This document shows, piece after piece, positions 39,145 to 47,390 of a stretch of DNA of 64,000 bases. Within the stretch, counting starts at the first letter, position 1, and every line of letters starts with the position of its first letter. Under the pieces are notes generated by a model. It saw nothing but the letters and a program-made list of their open reading frames with translations, made no database searches and was not told the origin of the DNA. The position numbers were made by a program, and so were the translations under genes. The stretch covers positions 4,983,001 through 5,047,000 of the forward strand of contig NZ_CP146350.1 of assembly GCF_037055355.1 (NCBI RefSeq), in the 5' to 3' direction. The stretch is from Streptomyces sp. DG1A-41 (GTDB lineage: Bacteria > Actinomycetota > Actinomycetes > Streptomycetales > Streptomycetaceae).

Positions 39145-39548
39145 GCATCGTCCTGACTGACGAGCAGGTTCTTTCGACCCTCCGTGACGTGGCGGAGGAA
39201 AGCCCGGAGAAGGTCTACGTGGCTCCTGCCCATCTCCGTGACGAGTGGGGCTCCTGCTACTACGTCCACCGCGACGAAGAGGGCAACGAGTCGGCAGGCT
39301 GCATCGTGGGGCAGGTGCTTCACCGCCTGGGCGTGCCCCTGGCGGAGCTGAAGAAGGCCGAGACCCTTGGGGCAACGGCTGCCGTACGGCTGACCACCGA
39401 AGGTGTCAGTGACACCGTGGCGACCTTCCTCCGCTACGTCCAGTGCAAGCAGGACCGAGGCCAAACCTGGAGCCGGTCCGTGCGTGACGCCCTTGAGGAC
39501 TACAACGAGATCAGCGGGACCAGCCTGACCCTTCCGGAGAAGGCGTGA
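39141..39548 (+). CDS. Hypothetical protein, paralogue of the 39814 gene (135 aa)
   Basis: GTG at 39141 (GTGA overlap). Shares with the 39814 gene the pattern LSTLRxVxxExPExVYxAPAH, SC-Y-HRDE, SAGCxVGxVLxRLGxPLxxL. A recently split gene pair flanking a lipoprotein-like gene. Function unknown; Cys residues are conserved between the two copies. Confidence 0.62.
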   Translation: MSIVLTDEQVLSTLRDVAEESPEKVYVAPAHLRDEWGSCYYVHRDEEGNESAGCIVGQVLHRLGVPLAELKKAETLGATAAVRLTTEGVSDTVATFLRYVQCKQDRGQTWSRSVRDALEDYNEISGTSLTLPEKA

Positions 39549-39814
39549 AGCGCGCGGCCGGCACCACGTTGGCCGTCCTGGTCCTGGTGGTCACTGGTGC
39601 CGCCTGCTCGCCCAGCTCGACCCCGGACGCTCCGGTGAATCGCCAGGAGACGGGGTCGGCAGACATCTACTCAATGCCCGAGGACTTCCCTTCGGTTGCC
39701 GCGAAGTGCGACGGCTACGGACACCGGATCTTCGTCTCTGAGGACGGAGAAAAGGCGGGCTTTGACATCTCTGTGGTTGCAGACCCGAAGTGCCTCAAGA
39801 AGGAGACCGACTGA
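39545..39814 (+). CDS. Predicted exported protein or lipoprotein (89 aa)
   Basis: GTG at 39545 overlaps the previous stop. A signal peptide is evident (MKRAAGTTLAVLVLVVTGAACS) with a Cys at residue 21; the box before it (TGAAC) is imperfect for a lipobox. The mature part is about 68 residues with two further cysteines (KCDGYG, PKCLKK). It sits between paralogous cytosolic genes. An exported prophage protein may act in superinfection exclusion, but there is no direct evidence. Confidence 0.62.
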   Translation: MKRAAGTTLAVLVLVVTGAACSPSSTPDAPVNRQETGSADIYSMPEDFPSVAAKCDGYGHRIFVSEDGEKAGFDISVVADPKCLKKETD

Positions 39815-40203
39815 TGACCACTGCCGTAGACATCACTGACGAGCTGGCACTTTCGACCCTTCGGGAAGTCGTGGCAGAGCGACCGGAATACGTCTACTCG
39901 GCGCCTGCCCACATGCAGGATGGCCCGGACGCACATGAATCGTCGTGCTTCTACGCCCACAGGGACGAGGACGGCTCCCTAGTCTCTGCCGGCTGTGCTG
40001 TCGGAGTCGTACTCAACCGGCTCGGTATGCCGCTGGAAGTGCTGGCCAAGCACGAGGGGAAGACGGCCTATCAGCTCGTCAACACGGCCCCCGTCGAAGT
40101 CACCGCCAAGGGCAGGGACATCCTGAACCGGATGCAGATGCATCAGGACTCTGGAGACCCCTGGGGATTGGCCTACGCGAAGGCAACGGGGGAGACCATT
40201 TGA
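39814..40203 (+). CDS. Hypothetical protein, paralogue of the 39141 gene (129 aa)
   Basis: ATG at 39814 overlaps the upstream stop. About half of the residues in the first 80 match the 39141 product (LSTLREVVAERPEYVYSAPAH; CFYAHRDEDGS; SAGCAVGVVLNRLGMPLEVL). Function unknown. Confidence 0.62.
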   Translation: MTTAVDITDELALSTLREVVAERPEYVYSAPAHMQDGPDAHESSCFYAHRDEDGSLVSAGCAVGVVLNRLGMPLEVLAKHEGKTAYQLVNTAPVEVTAKGRDILNRMQMHQDSGDPWGLAYAKATGETI

Positions 40204-41009
40204 AGCGTGTAGTCGTCGTATCTGATCTTCAGGTTCCCTACCAGGATCAGCGGGCCCTGAACAACCTGATCCAATTTATCGGGGATTACCAGCCCGACGA
40301 GCTGTATCAGATCGGTGACCTGAACGACTATGAGACGCCCTCGCGTTGGAATGAGGGAACTCGGTACGAGTACCGACAACAGGTCAAGAGCGATTCCGAA
40401 GTCACGAAGCGGAAGGTCCTGGAGCCGATCCGGGCCGTTTATGACGGGCCCTTCGGCATCCTGGAGGGCAACCACGACCTAAGGCCGCGAACCTACCTGA
40501 GCGCCAAGGCACCGGCCCTTGCCGAGTACGCCGACGACTTCCACTTTTCCAAGCTCCTTGATTTCGACGGTTTCGGCGTCGACCTCACGCCGCCCTTCCA
40601 CAAGGTTGGGCCGGACACAGGACTCATCCACGGCCATGAGATCAAGGGCCTGTCGAGCATCGCGGGAACCACGGCTTACGGTCACGCGAGCAAGGCGACC
40701 ATGAATCTCATCATGGGCCACACTCACCGCCTGGGCGTCCGCCGGCATGGCCCTTCGCATCTCGGGGGAATGCGTTGGGGCTTCGAGGTGGGTCACATGA
40801 TGGACCCGCGTAAGGCTCAATACCTGGGCCCTGGGGCGGTAGCCAACTGGCAAGCGGGCTTTGGCCTGTTGTACGTCGGTGACCACGACGTATCCCCCTA
40901 TCCCGTAGACGTTCGCCGAGACGGCTCTTTCGTCGTTGAAGGCGTGCGATACGGCAAGCTCGTTCGAGGCGCTGGGGGGCGCTTTGTAAGAAAGGGGGGA
41001 ACCGCGTGA
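40200..41009 (+). CDS. Metallophosphoesterase (269 aa), TTG start
   Basis: TTG at 40200 lies 6 bases after GGGGGAG and overlaps the previous stop (TTGA). Calcineurin-like phosphoesterase motifs in order: VVVSDLQVPYQD (residues 4-15), YQIGDLNDYE (~39), LEGNHDLRP (~86), GLIHGHEI (~145), MGHTHRLG (~171). The motif set gives a two-metal site for cleaving phosphoester bonds; a DNA- or nucleotide-directed role is likely from context. Confidence 0.88.
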   Translation: MKRVVVVSDLQVPYQDQRALNNLIQFIGDYQPDELYQIGDLNDYETPSRWNEGTRYEYRQQVKSDSEVTKRKVLEPIRAVYDGPFGILEGNHDLRPRTYLSAKAPALAEYADDFHFSKLLDFDGFGVDLTPPFHKVGPDTGLIHGHEIKGLSSIAGTTAYGHASKATMNLIMGHTHRLGVRRHGPSHLGGMRWGFEVGHMMDPRKAQYLGPGAVANWQAGFGLLYVGDHDVSPYPVDVRRDGSFVVEGVRYGKLVRGAGGRFVRKGGTA

Positions 41010-41557
41010 CTGAGATCGACTGGGCCCACGTGGCAGATATCGCGGATAAGACTGCTCGGTCCATCGCCTCAGCCTGGAGTGTGGTGGAGAAGGACGACGT
41101 GAAGCAGGCAATCCTTCTTCACGCCTACGAGCGCCGGACGCTCATCGAGAAGAACTACACAGACACTTTCCTGTGGCAGTTCGCCAAGAAGGCAGGCGTG
41201 CAGTACGCCTCAAAGGAGCGCGACGCGCGAGACGTTGAGGACGGTAATTACTACTACACACCCGAAGAGGCGAAGCTAGCCCTAGCCACCTTCATTTACT
41301 CGGATGACGAAATGGGTCAGATGCTTGGCAGAGAGGACGACCTTCTCTCCTGCCGGATCACAGACAATCTCGTCTCCGCCCGGCTCGATGCGTCCATGGC
41401 ACTCAACAAGCTCAGCAAGACGCAACGGACCGTTCTGATGCGGCGATACGTCTACGGGCTCCCACCGAAGGACGACACGGAGCGCAAGGCAAGCAACCGC
41501 GGCCTCGATGCACTCGCCCGTCAGATGAACCGAGACCTGCGAAAGGTGACTGCATGA
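41006..41557 (+). CDS. Sigma-factor-like transcription protein (183 aa)
   Basis: GTG at 41006 (GTGA overlap). The C-terminal part has a sigma-70 region-4-like helix set (DASMALNKLSKTQRTVLMRRYVYGLPPKD, then SNRGLDALARQMNRDLRKV). The N-terminal part resembles region 2-like helices but weakly. Similar proteins in actinophages are annotated as sigma factors. It could direct host RNA polymerase to phage promoters. Confidence 0.6.
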   Translation: MTEIDWAHVADIADKTARSIASAWSVVEKDDVKQAILLHAYERRTLIEKNYTDTFLWQFAKKAGVQYASKERDARDVEDGNYYYTPEEAKLALATFIYSDDEMGQMLGREDDLLSCRITDNLVSARLDASMALNKLSKTQRTVLMRRYVYGLPPKDDTERKASNRGLDALARQMNRDLRKVTA

Positions 41558-43548
41558 CATTTCCCACCGAGACGGCAAAGACCGTTTACAAGCGGACCTA
41601 TTCCCGAGTGAAGCCGAACGGCGAACAGGAGGTGTGGGAGGAGACCGTTCAGCGCGTGGTGGACGGCAACCTTGCTCTCGTTCCCGAGCGGTACCACGAA
41701 GAGGGTGAGAGGGCCGCTCTGCTCGACCTGATCGCCTCCTTCAAGGTGTTGCCGGCGGGACGGCACCTCAAGAGTTCGGGAGTCGCACCCTTCGCCCTGA
41801 ACAACTGTTGGGCAGCAGGCTGGGACGCGGAGCGTCCTGAGGAGCACTTCATGTTCAGCCTGTTGCGGCTCGCAGAGGGCGGGGGAGTTGGAGCCAACTA
41901 CAGCTCTCGCTACTTCAACGGCTTCCCCGAGCTGGCCATCCCGGTTGAGGTCCACATCGTCTGTGACCCGGACCATGCGGATTACCTCGACCTCGTTGAG
42001 GCCGGTCTGATCAGCACGGAGTACAGCCACGAGTGGACGGGGGCCTATCAGGTCCAGGACAGCCGTGAGGGCTGGGCTGAGGCCCTGGGGGACCTCATAC
42101 GGACGGCCCATGACCCCAGGACGCGTCACGCAGCTCGGGTGTACGACGTGAGCCGCGTACGGGCCAAGGGGGCACCCCTCAAGGCCTTCGGCGGTACTGC
42201 GAGCGGTCCCCAGCCCTTCGGCCAGATGCTCAAGGCCGTGGGCCAGGTGCTCAAGGACGCCCACGGCCGGCAGCTCCACGGCATCGACGCCATGCAGATT
42301 GATCACGAAATCGCTCAGTGCATCGTCTCTGGGGGTGTCCGAAGGTCTGCCCGCATGTCGATCATGCATTGGCGTGACCCGCTCATCTGGTCATTCCTGC
42401 GGATCAAGGCCAAGGGAGGGCACTGGACGACCAACGTCAGTGTGGAGATTGATGATGACTTCATCCGCCTTCTCCGCAAGATGTCGTCACCGTCCATGCC
42501 GATCCTTCGTGAGATCGCGGCCGGAATGCTCCGCAACGGAGAGCCCGGTATTTGGAATTCGAGCCTGACGGCAAAGGGGGAGGTTGACGGCACCTACACT
42601 ACGAATCCCTGTGGGGAGGCAACACTTACCCCCTGGGAGCCGTGCAATCTTGGTTCCGTCAATCTCGGTGCTTTCGTGGACGACAACGGGGAGATAGACG
42701 ACGAGGGCCTTCGGAAGGCTCACAGGTATCTCACTCGGTATCTGATCAGAGCTACCTTTGCCAAGGTTGCTGATCCGAAGTCTGCTGAGGCCATCGCCAA
42801 ATACAGGCGTATCGGTGTGGGGCATCTCGGGTTCGCGGACTTCCTTGTGAAACTCGGTTTCAAGTATTCCGACGCATCACGTAGGGGCATCGGCTTTGAG
42901 CTAGACATCATGGCTCAGACCGTCACTCTTGCGGCGCGGGAGTATGCGAACACACTGCGTATCCCCACGCCGATCAAGACTCGGGTCATTGCCCCCACCG
43001 GCACTACGAGCAAACTCGCCGGCACCAGCGGCGAGGCCGTTCACGCGCCGTTTGCGGGCTACTTCAAGCGCCGTATCCGCTTCTCAGACCTTGAACCCTC
43101 CGAGAAGGCCCAGGTCGAGAAGTACAGGCGTAAGGGGTACCACGTAGAGCCGGACAAATACGCGGCCAATACCTCTGTCGTCACCATCCCCACGAAGGAC
43201 CCGCTTGTTGATATCGGGGGCGAGAACTTCCAGCATGCTGGAGACCTCACCCTTCGGGACATGTTGTCGGTCCAGGCGCTTTATCAAGAGCACTGGGCAG
43301 ATCAGGCGGTGTCCTACACGGTGAACGTGGACCCCAACGCATATTCGGTTGACGACCTCGTTGAGGCCCTGGTGCCCTTCCTGCCAAAGCTCAAGGGCAC
43401 CACGGTATTCCCGGAACTCTCGTTTGAGCAGCCGCCCTATGAGCGGATCACCAGGGAAGAGTACGAGGAGCTTGCGGCAGCCGTAGGCATAGAAACCTCG
43501 GATACCTCGTACGACGAGATCTGTACATCGGGCGCCTGCCCGATCTAG
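41554..43548 (+). CDS. nrdJ: Adenosylcobalamin-dependent ribonucleoside-triphosphate reductase, class II (664 aa)
   Basis: Single-chain class II reductase that makes dNTPs using coenzyme B12. The active-site region is seen in NNCWAAGWD (~residue 89), the central NPCGEATLTPWEPCNLGSVNL (catalytic Cys and Glu, ~350-370), CIVSGGVRRSARMS, and the C-terminal redox Cys pair ICTSGACPI. Full length for the family, no intein. It starts at ATG 41554, overlapping the sigma-like gene by four bases. Confidence 0.92.
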   Translation: MTFPTETAKTVYKRTYSRVKPNGEQEVWEETVQRVVDGNLALVPERYHEEGERAALLDLIASFKVLPAGRHLKSSGVAPFALNNCWAAGWDAERPEEHFMFSLLRLAEGGGVGANYSSRYFNGFPELAIPVEVHIVCDPDHADYLDLVEAGLISTEYSHEWTGAYQVQDSREGWAEALGDLIRTAHDPRTRHAARVYDVSRVRAKGAPLKAFGGTASGPQPFGQMLKAVGQVLKDAHGRQLHGIDAMQIDHEIAQCIVSGGVRRSARMSIMHWRDPLIWSFLRIKAKGGHWTTNVSVEIDDDFIRLLRKMSSPSMPILREIAAGMLRNGEPGIWNSSLTAKGEVDGTYTTNPCGEATLTPWEPCNLGSVNLGAFVDDNGEIDDEGLRKAHRYLTRYLIRATFAKVADPKSAEAIAKYRRIGVGHLGFADFLVKLGFKYSDASRRGIGFELDIMAQTVTLAAREYANTLRIPTPIKTRVIAPTGTTSKLAGTSGEAVHAPFAGYFKRRIRFSDLEPSEKAQVEKYRRKGYHVEPDKYAANTSVVTIPTKDPLVDIGGENFQHAGDLTLRDMLSVQALYQEHWADQAVSYTVNVDPNAYSVDDLVEALVPFLPKLKGTTVFPELSFEQPPYERITREEYEELAAAVGIETSDTSYDEICTSGACPI

Positions 43549-43561
43549 GGTCTCTTTTTTT
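43527..43561 (+). terminator. Terminator overlapping the 3' end of nrdJ
   Basis: ATCGGGC-GCCT-GCCCGAT forms a perfect hairpin over the last codons, and a run of T follows at 43555-43561, about 10 bases beyond the stem. Copy 5 of the 17-bp motif starts eight bases later. Confidence 0.65.
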
Positions 43562-43568
43562 GGTCAGT

Positions 43569-43585
43569 AAGTTGCCTCCTGGGAT
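43569..43585 (+). repeat. 17-bp phage motif AAGTTGCCTCCTGGGAT, copy 5
   Basis: Exact copy preceded by CAGT, as in copy 3. It lies just after a terminator and before the gene at 43618. Confidence 0.8.
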
Positions 43586-43617
43586 GGAGGCGAAGTGTCT
43601 ACACCGGAGAGAGCTGA

Positions 43618-44136
43618 ATGAGCTTCCCGAACCCGTTTGACGGCCCCTCACCCTGGGGCGAGCCGGATACATCAAAGGAGACGAAGCCTATGACCCAGGC
43701 CACCAACAACGCTTCCCCGAATAAGTTCCGAATCGGGCTGACCTTCAAGGCCGCAGCAGGATTCGACGCTGAATGGATCACTCCGACCGTCTACGGCGAG
43801 AGCGCTGAAGAGGTCGCAGTAAACGCGGTTGACGTGATGAAGGCCCTGGCTGACAAGGGTGTTATCGACCTCGCAGCCATGGCGGCGAAGAAGGTGCGGG
43901 AGACCCACCAGCCTGCCGCCGGCAAGGGCGGCAACAACGCCCCTAAGACCTTCCAGGGCGGCAAGGTCCAGGCACAGCAGAGTGCCCCGGCATCTGGTGA
44001 CGACTCCTGCCAGCACGGCCGGACTCTGCGGGAAGGCCAGGGCGCGAAGGGCGCTTGGGCCGCCCTGTTCTGCAACGCGCCGAAGGGCTCGCAGTGTGAC
44101 CCGCTCTGGCGGCAGAAGGACGGTTCTTTCTCGTAA
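43618..44136 (+). CDS. Hypothetical protein, conserved-looking C-terminal Cys motif (172 aa)
   Basis: ATG at 43618 after AGAGAG. Low-complexity N-terminus, a central alpha/beta part (FRIGLTFKAAAGFDAEWITPTVYGES) and a Cys-containing end (CQHGRTLREGQGAKGAWAALFC...CDPLW) that resembles a zinc-binding tail. Located between nrdJ and thyX. No family recognised; an ssDNA-binding role is possible but unproved. Confidence 0.6.
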   Translation: MSFPNPFDGPSPWGEPDTSKETKPMTQATNNASPNKFRIGLTFKAAAGFDAEWITPTVYGESAEEVAVNAVDVMKALADKGVIDLAAMAAKKVRETHQPAAGKGGNNAPKTFQGGKVQAQQSAPASGDDSCQHGRTLREGQGAKGAWAALFCNAPKGSQCDPLWRQKDGSFS

Positions 44137-44165
44137 GGGCTGACCTCTAGCAGTAAGGCACCTCA

Positions 44166-44198
44166 GGGGGCCGGGGATTCCTCGGCCCCCTTTCCTTT
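44166..44198 (+). terminator. Intrinsic terminator before thyX
   Basis: GGGGGCCG at 44166 pairs with CGGCCCCC at 44183, followed by TTTCCTTTT. It separates the 43618 gene from thyX. Confidence 0.85.
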
Positions 44199-44210
44199 TG
44201 GAGTCATCCA

Positions 44211-44918
44211 GTGGAAACCATTTCGATCCATTCCGATGTGTCCGTGAAGCTGGTCAAGGCCAGTGCAACGGATGAAGACGTTGTTCAGGCAGCCCGTGTC
44301 TCGACTCAAGGGGTTGAGTCTCTGGGCTCGGATACGAAGCCCGCGGGCCTCATCAACTATCTGATGCGGGACCGTCATGGCTCCCCTTTCGAACACACCT
44401 CTTTCACCTTCCTGGTAGAGGCTCCGATCTTCGTTGCCCGCGAGCACATGAGGCATCGAGCGGGCTGGAGCTACAACGAGGAGAGCGGGCGTTACAAGGA
44501 GCTTGAGGGCACCTTCTACGTCCCCGCCAGTGATCGACCGCTTCAGCAGGTGGGGAAGCCGGGAGCGTACACCTTCATACAGGGCACTGATCGACAGCAG
44601 GCGTATACGGGTACGGCCCTTGGTCTCGCATATGGGACTGCCTACACCTGTTATCTCAAGATGCTCAGGGAGGGCGTAGCGCGGGAAGTAGCGCGCATGG
44701 CGCTGCCTGTCGGCATCTTCACGTCGTACTACGCGACGTGTAACGCGCGGTCCCTCATGCACTTCCTGAGCCTCCGAACCATCTCCGAGATAGCCAAGTT
44801 CCCCTCTTTCCCTCAGCGAGAGATCGAGATGGTTGCTCAGCAGATGGAGGAAGCGTTCGGCAAGGCCATGCCTCTTACCTACACGGCTTTTAGCAACAAC
44901 GGCCGAGTAGCACCGTAA
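44211..44918 (+). CDS. thyX: Flavin-dependent thymidylate synthase ThyX (235 aa)
   Basis: Converts dUMP to dTMP using methylene-tetrahydrofolate, FAD and NADPH. The ThyX signature RHRAGWSYNEESGRY is at residues ~81-95, with HGSPFEHTSFTF just before it and the conserved RTISEIAKFPSFPQ near the end. GTG at 44211; there is a weak GGAG-like signal upstream. Works with the reductase and dCMP deaminase in dTTP supply. Confidence 0.95.
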   Translation: METISIHSDVSVKLVKASATDEDVVQAARVSTQGVESLGSDTKPAGLINYLMRDRHGSPFEHTSFTFLVEAPIFVAREHMRHRAGWSYNEESGRYKELEGTFYVPASDRPLQQVGKPGAYTFIQGTDRQQAYTGTALGLAYGTAYTCYLKMLREGVAREVARMALPVGIFTSYYATCNARSLMHFLSLRTISEIAKFPSFPQREIEMVAQQMEEAFGKAMPLTYTAFSNNGRVAP

Positions 44919-44931
44919 GGGGGCTGGGGGG

Positions 44932-45561
44932 ATTCGAAAGCTACTTGACCTTTACTGCTGCCAGGGGGGAGCAAGTAAGGGGTACCGCGATGCGGGGTTT
45001 GAGGTCGTGGGCGTCGACATCGCTCCGCAACCTCGTTACCCGTGGGAATTCGTACAGGCTGAAGCGATTCAGTTCCTACTCACTTACGGCCACCGATTTG
45101 ATTTCATCCACGCCTCTCCGCCGTGTCAGCTCTACAGCAAGACGCAGCGAATCAGGCAGAACGATCACCCCGATCTTCTGGCTCCGACTCGGGACGCGCT
45201 AAATGCCGTAGGGGTTCCGTGGGTGATTGAGAACGTGATGGGCGCCGAACCAGATTTGCTTAACCCAGTGCTCTTGTGCGGTGCGTACTTCGGACTCAAC
45301 ACCTATCGCCATCGGCTCTTTGAGCCAGGCGGGTGGGAGCTGAAACAACCGGATCACCCGGAGCACATCAGACGGCAAACAAAGATGGGGCGCCGCCGGA
45401 AGCCTGACGAGATGGGGATTTACGTAGGAAACTTCATCGGCGTTGATGACGCCAAGGAAGATCTGGGCGTCCCTTGGATGTCCCGTGAGGGAATCCGCGA
45501 GTGCATTCCGCCCGCTTATGCAGAGTACGTAGGTCGGGCTTTCCTTGCTCAAAACGAATAG
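44932..45561 (+). CDS. DNA cytosine methyltransferase-like protein, apparent AUU start (209 aa)
   Basis: The SAM-binding motif LLDLYCCQGGASKGYRDAGF is encoded upstream of any ATG, GTG or TTG in frame. The open frame begins after GGGGGG, and ATT at 44932, eight bases after AAGGGGG, is the best candidate start (product IRKLLDLYCC...). The first standard start, GTG 45007, would remove motif I. Other motifs: EVVGVDIAPQPRYPW and ASPPCQLYS (PPC-Q, catalytic Cys of C5 methyltransferases). C-terminus IPPAYAEYVGR. May modify phage DNA for protection. Confidence 0.78.
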   Translation: MRKLLDLYCCQGGASKGYRDAGFEVVGVDIAPQPRYPWEFVQAEAIQFLLTYGHRFDFIHASPPCQLYSKTQRIRQNDHPDLLAPTRDALNAVGVPWVIENVMGAEPDLLNPVLLCGAYFGLNTYRHRLFEPGGWELKQPDHPEHIRRQTKMGRRRKPDEMGIYVGNFIGVDDAKEDLGVPWMSREGIRECIPPAYAEYVGRAFLAQNE

Positions 45562-45573
45562 AGGGGAGGTCCC

Positions 45574-47382
45574 GTGATTGAGCTTGGGTACGCGCTGAAG
45601 GGTCAGCCGGTCACAATTTGCGTCGTCGAGCACGAAAGGGATCTCCCCGCCTTTGAGGAGTTCATCTCTCGACACCGAATCCTCGGGTTCGACACGGAAA
45701 CCACAGGGCTCGATTGGTGGGCTGAAGGTTTCCGGTGCCGGCTGGCTCAGTTCGGCACGGGGGCAGAGACCTGGGTCATCCCCGTGGAGCTGGGGCCTGC
45801 CTTCGCTGAGGCAGTGAGGCGGGCCCTGCGGCGGCTTGAGTGGCTGGTGTGTCACAACGGCACCTTTGACCTTCACGTGGTCGAGCAGACGCTAGGAATC
45901 CCGCTGGAGGAGCTTGCTCCAAAGATGTGGGACACGGCCAAGCTCGCTCACCTCGTGGACCCGAGGGCCGTGAAGGAGAGGGGCCCGGGGCTCAAGCTGG
46001 AAGAGCTGACCAAGTTCTATATCTGCGAGAAGACCGCAGATGAGGTCAAGGGCTCCATGACGGCCATTGCGAAGAAGTACAAGACGACGAAGGAGAAGAT
46101 TTGGAAGCTGGTTGAGCTTCTGGACAGGGACTATTTGCTTTACGCAGGTATGGACCCGGCCCTTGCGTTTCGGCTCTTTCAGATCCTCTATCGACTTGTT
46201 CCGGCTCGCTCTAGGGCGCAAGGGCTCATCGGCTGGGAACATCGACTAGCCCATGTCACAGCCAAGATGGAGCGGGCGGGATACCTCATTGACGTGGGGT
46301 ATGCCGAGATGCGGTGTGAAGAGCTGCAATACGAACAGGAGAAGTGGGAGACCGTAGCCAAGACGTTTGGCGTCGAAAACCCCAACTCCAGTCAGCAGCT
46401 CATTGAGGTGTTTCAGTCCCTCGGGGTGAAGCTCACGAAGCGGACCAAGCCGAGTAAGAATCACCCTAACGGCCAGTTGGCCATGGACGACGATGTTCTA
46501 TCAGGTCTGAAGCACCCTCTTGCCGATGCAGTAATCAAGTCGCGCAAGGCTGGCAAGTGGCGTAAGACGTGGTTTGAGAGAGCGTTGAACGGGCGGGGTC
46601 CGGATAATCGGGTACACGCCTCGGTCAATTCTCTCCAGGCACGAACGTCAAGGATGTCTATATCCGGGAGCATTCCGGCGCAGACGTTCCCCTCGGGGGA
46701 CGGGTACGTGCGGCACATGTTCCTTGCTGACGAGGGGCATGTTTCGTGCTCCATTGACTTCGGCAATATGGAGCTTCGCTATCTGGCCGCGTTCTCCCGT
46801 GATCCCACGATGCTCGATGCCTTCCTTAACGGAAGGGACCTGCATCAGATCACGGCGGACGCTGCCGGCGTCCCTCGCAAAATCGGGAAGATGGCCAACT
46901 TCCTGACGGTCTACGGGGGCGGATGGGCCGCTCTCATGGAACAGGCCCACATTGACGAAGAGACCGCGAGGAAGGTACTCGACGCATTCGCCAGGACGTA
47001 CCCCGGGGTTGGTCAGTTCGGCAGGCGACTGGCAGACGAAGCCAAAAGAACGGGTTACGTCTACACGGCTACTGGGCGGCGCCTTCCGGTTGACCCTGGT
47101 AAGTGGTTCCGGGCACTCAACTACTTCATTCAGGGCGGGAGCCGTGACGTAACGGCTCGGGCCCTGCTGAAGCTCGACGCTGCGGGATTCACCCCGTACA
47201 TGCGCCTCCCGATCCATGACGAAATCGTCTTTTCGTTCCCGGAGAAGGAGGCTCCCGAGATGGCTCGGGAAGCGGCGAAGTTGATGGAGTTCCCCGTTCA
47301 GGGACTCCTCATCCCGGCAGACGCGGAAATCGGTGGACGCTCCTGGGGGAGCGTGCTGGAACTGGAAGAAAGCAAGCACTAG
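45574..47382 (+). CDS. polA: DNA polymerase I, family A (602 aa)
   Basis: GTG at 45574 after GAGGGGAGG. N-terminal DEDD 3'-5' exonuclease (ILGFDTETTGLDWW, residues ~36-50; VCHNGTFDLHVVE; LLYAGMDPALAFRL). Polymerase domain: motif A CSIDFGNMELRYLAAF (~390; the usual Ser-Gln-Ile is Gly-Asn-Met), motif B RKIGKMANFLTVYGG (~425), motif C LPIHDEIVF (~545). No 5'-3' exonuclease domain. The replicative polymerase of the phage. Confidence 0.95.
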   Translation: MIELGYALKGQPVTICVVEHERDLPAFEEFISRHRILGFDTETTGLDWWAEGFRCRLAQFGTGAETWVIPVELGPAFAEAVRRALRRLEWLVCHNGTFDLHVVEQTLGIPLEELAPKMWDTAKLAHLVDPRAVKERGPGLKLEELTKFYICEKTADEVKGSMTAIAKKYKTTKEKIWKLVELLDRDYLLYAGMDPALAFRLFQILYRLVPARSRAQGLIGWEHRLAHVTAKMERAGYLIDVGYAEMRCEELQYEQEKWETVAKTFGVENPNSSQQLIEVFQSLGVKLTKRTKPSKNHPNGQLAMDDDVLSGLKHPLADAVIKSRKAGKWRKTWFERALNGRGPDNRVHASVNSLQARTSRMSISGSIPAQTFPSGDGYVRHMFLADEGHVSCSIDFGNMELRYLAAFSRDPTMLDAFLNGRDLHQITADAAGVPRKIGKMANFLTVYGGGWAALMEQAHIDEETARKVLDAFARTYPGVGQFGRRLADEAKRTGYVYTATGRRLPVDPGKWFRALNYFIQGGSRDVTARALLKLDAAGFTPYMRLPIHDEIVFSFPEKEAPEMAREAAKLMEFPVQGLLIPADAEIGGRSWGSVLELEESKH

Positions 47383-47390
47383 GGGGAGCG

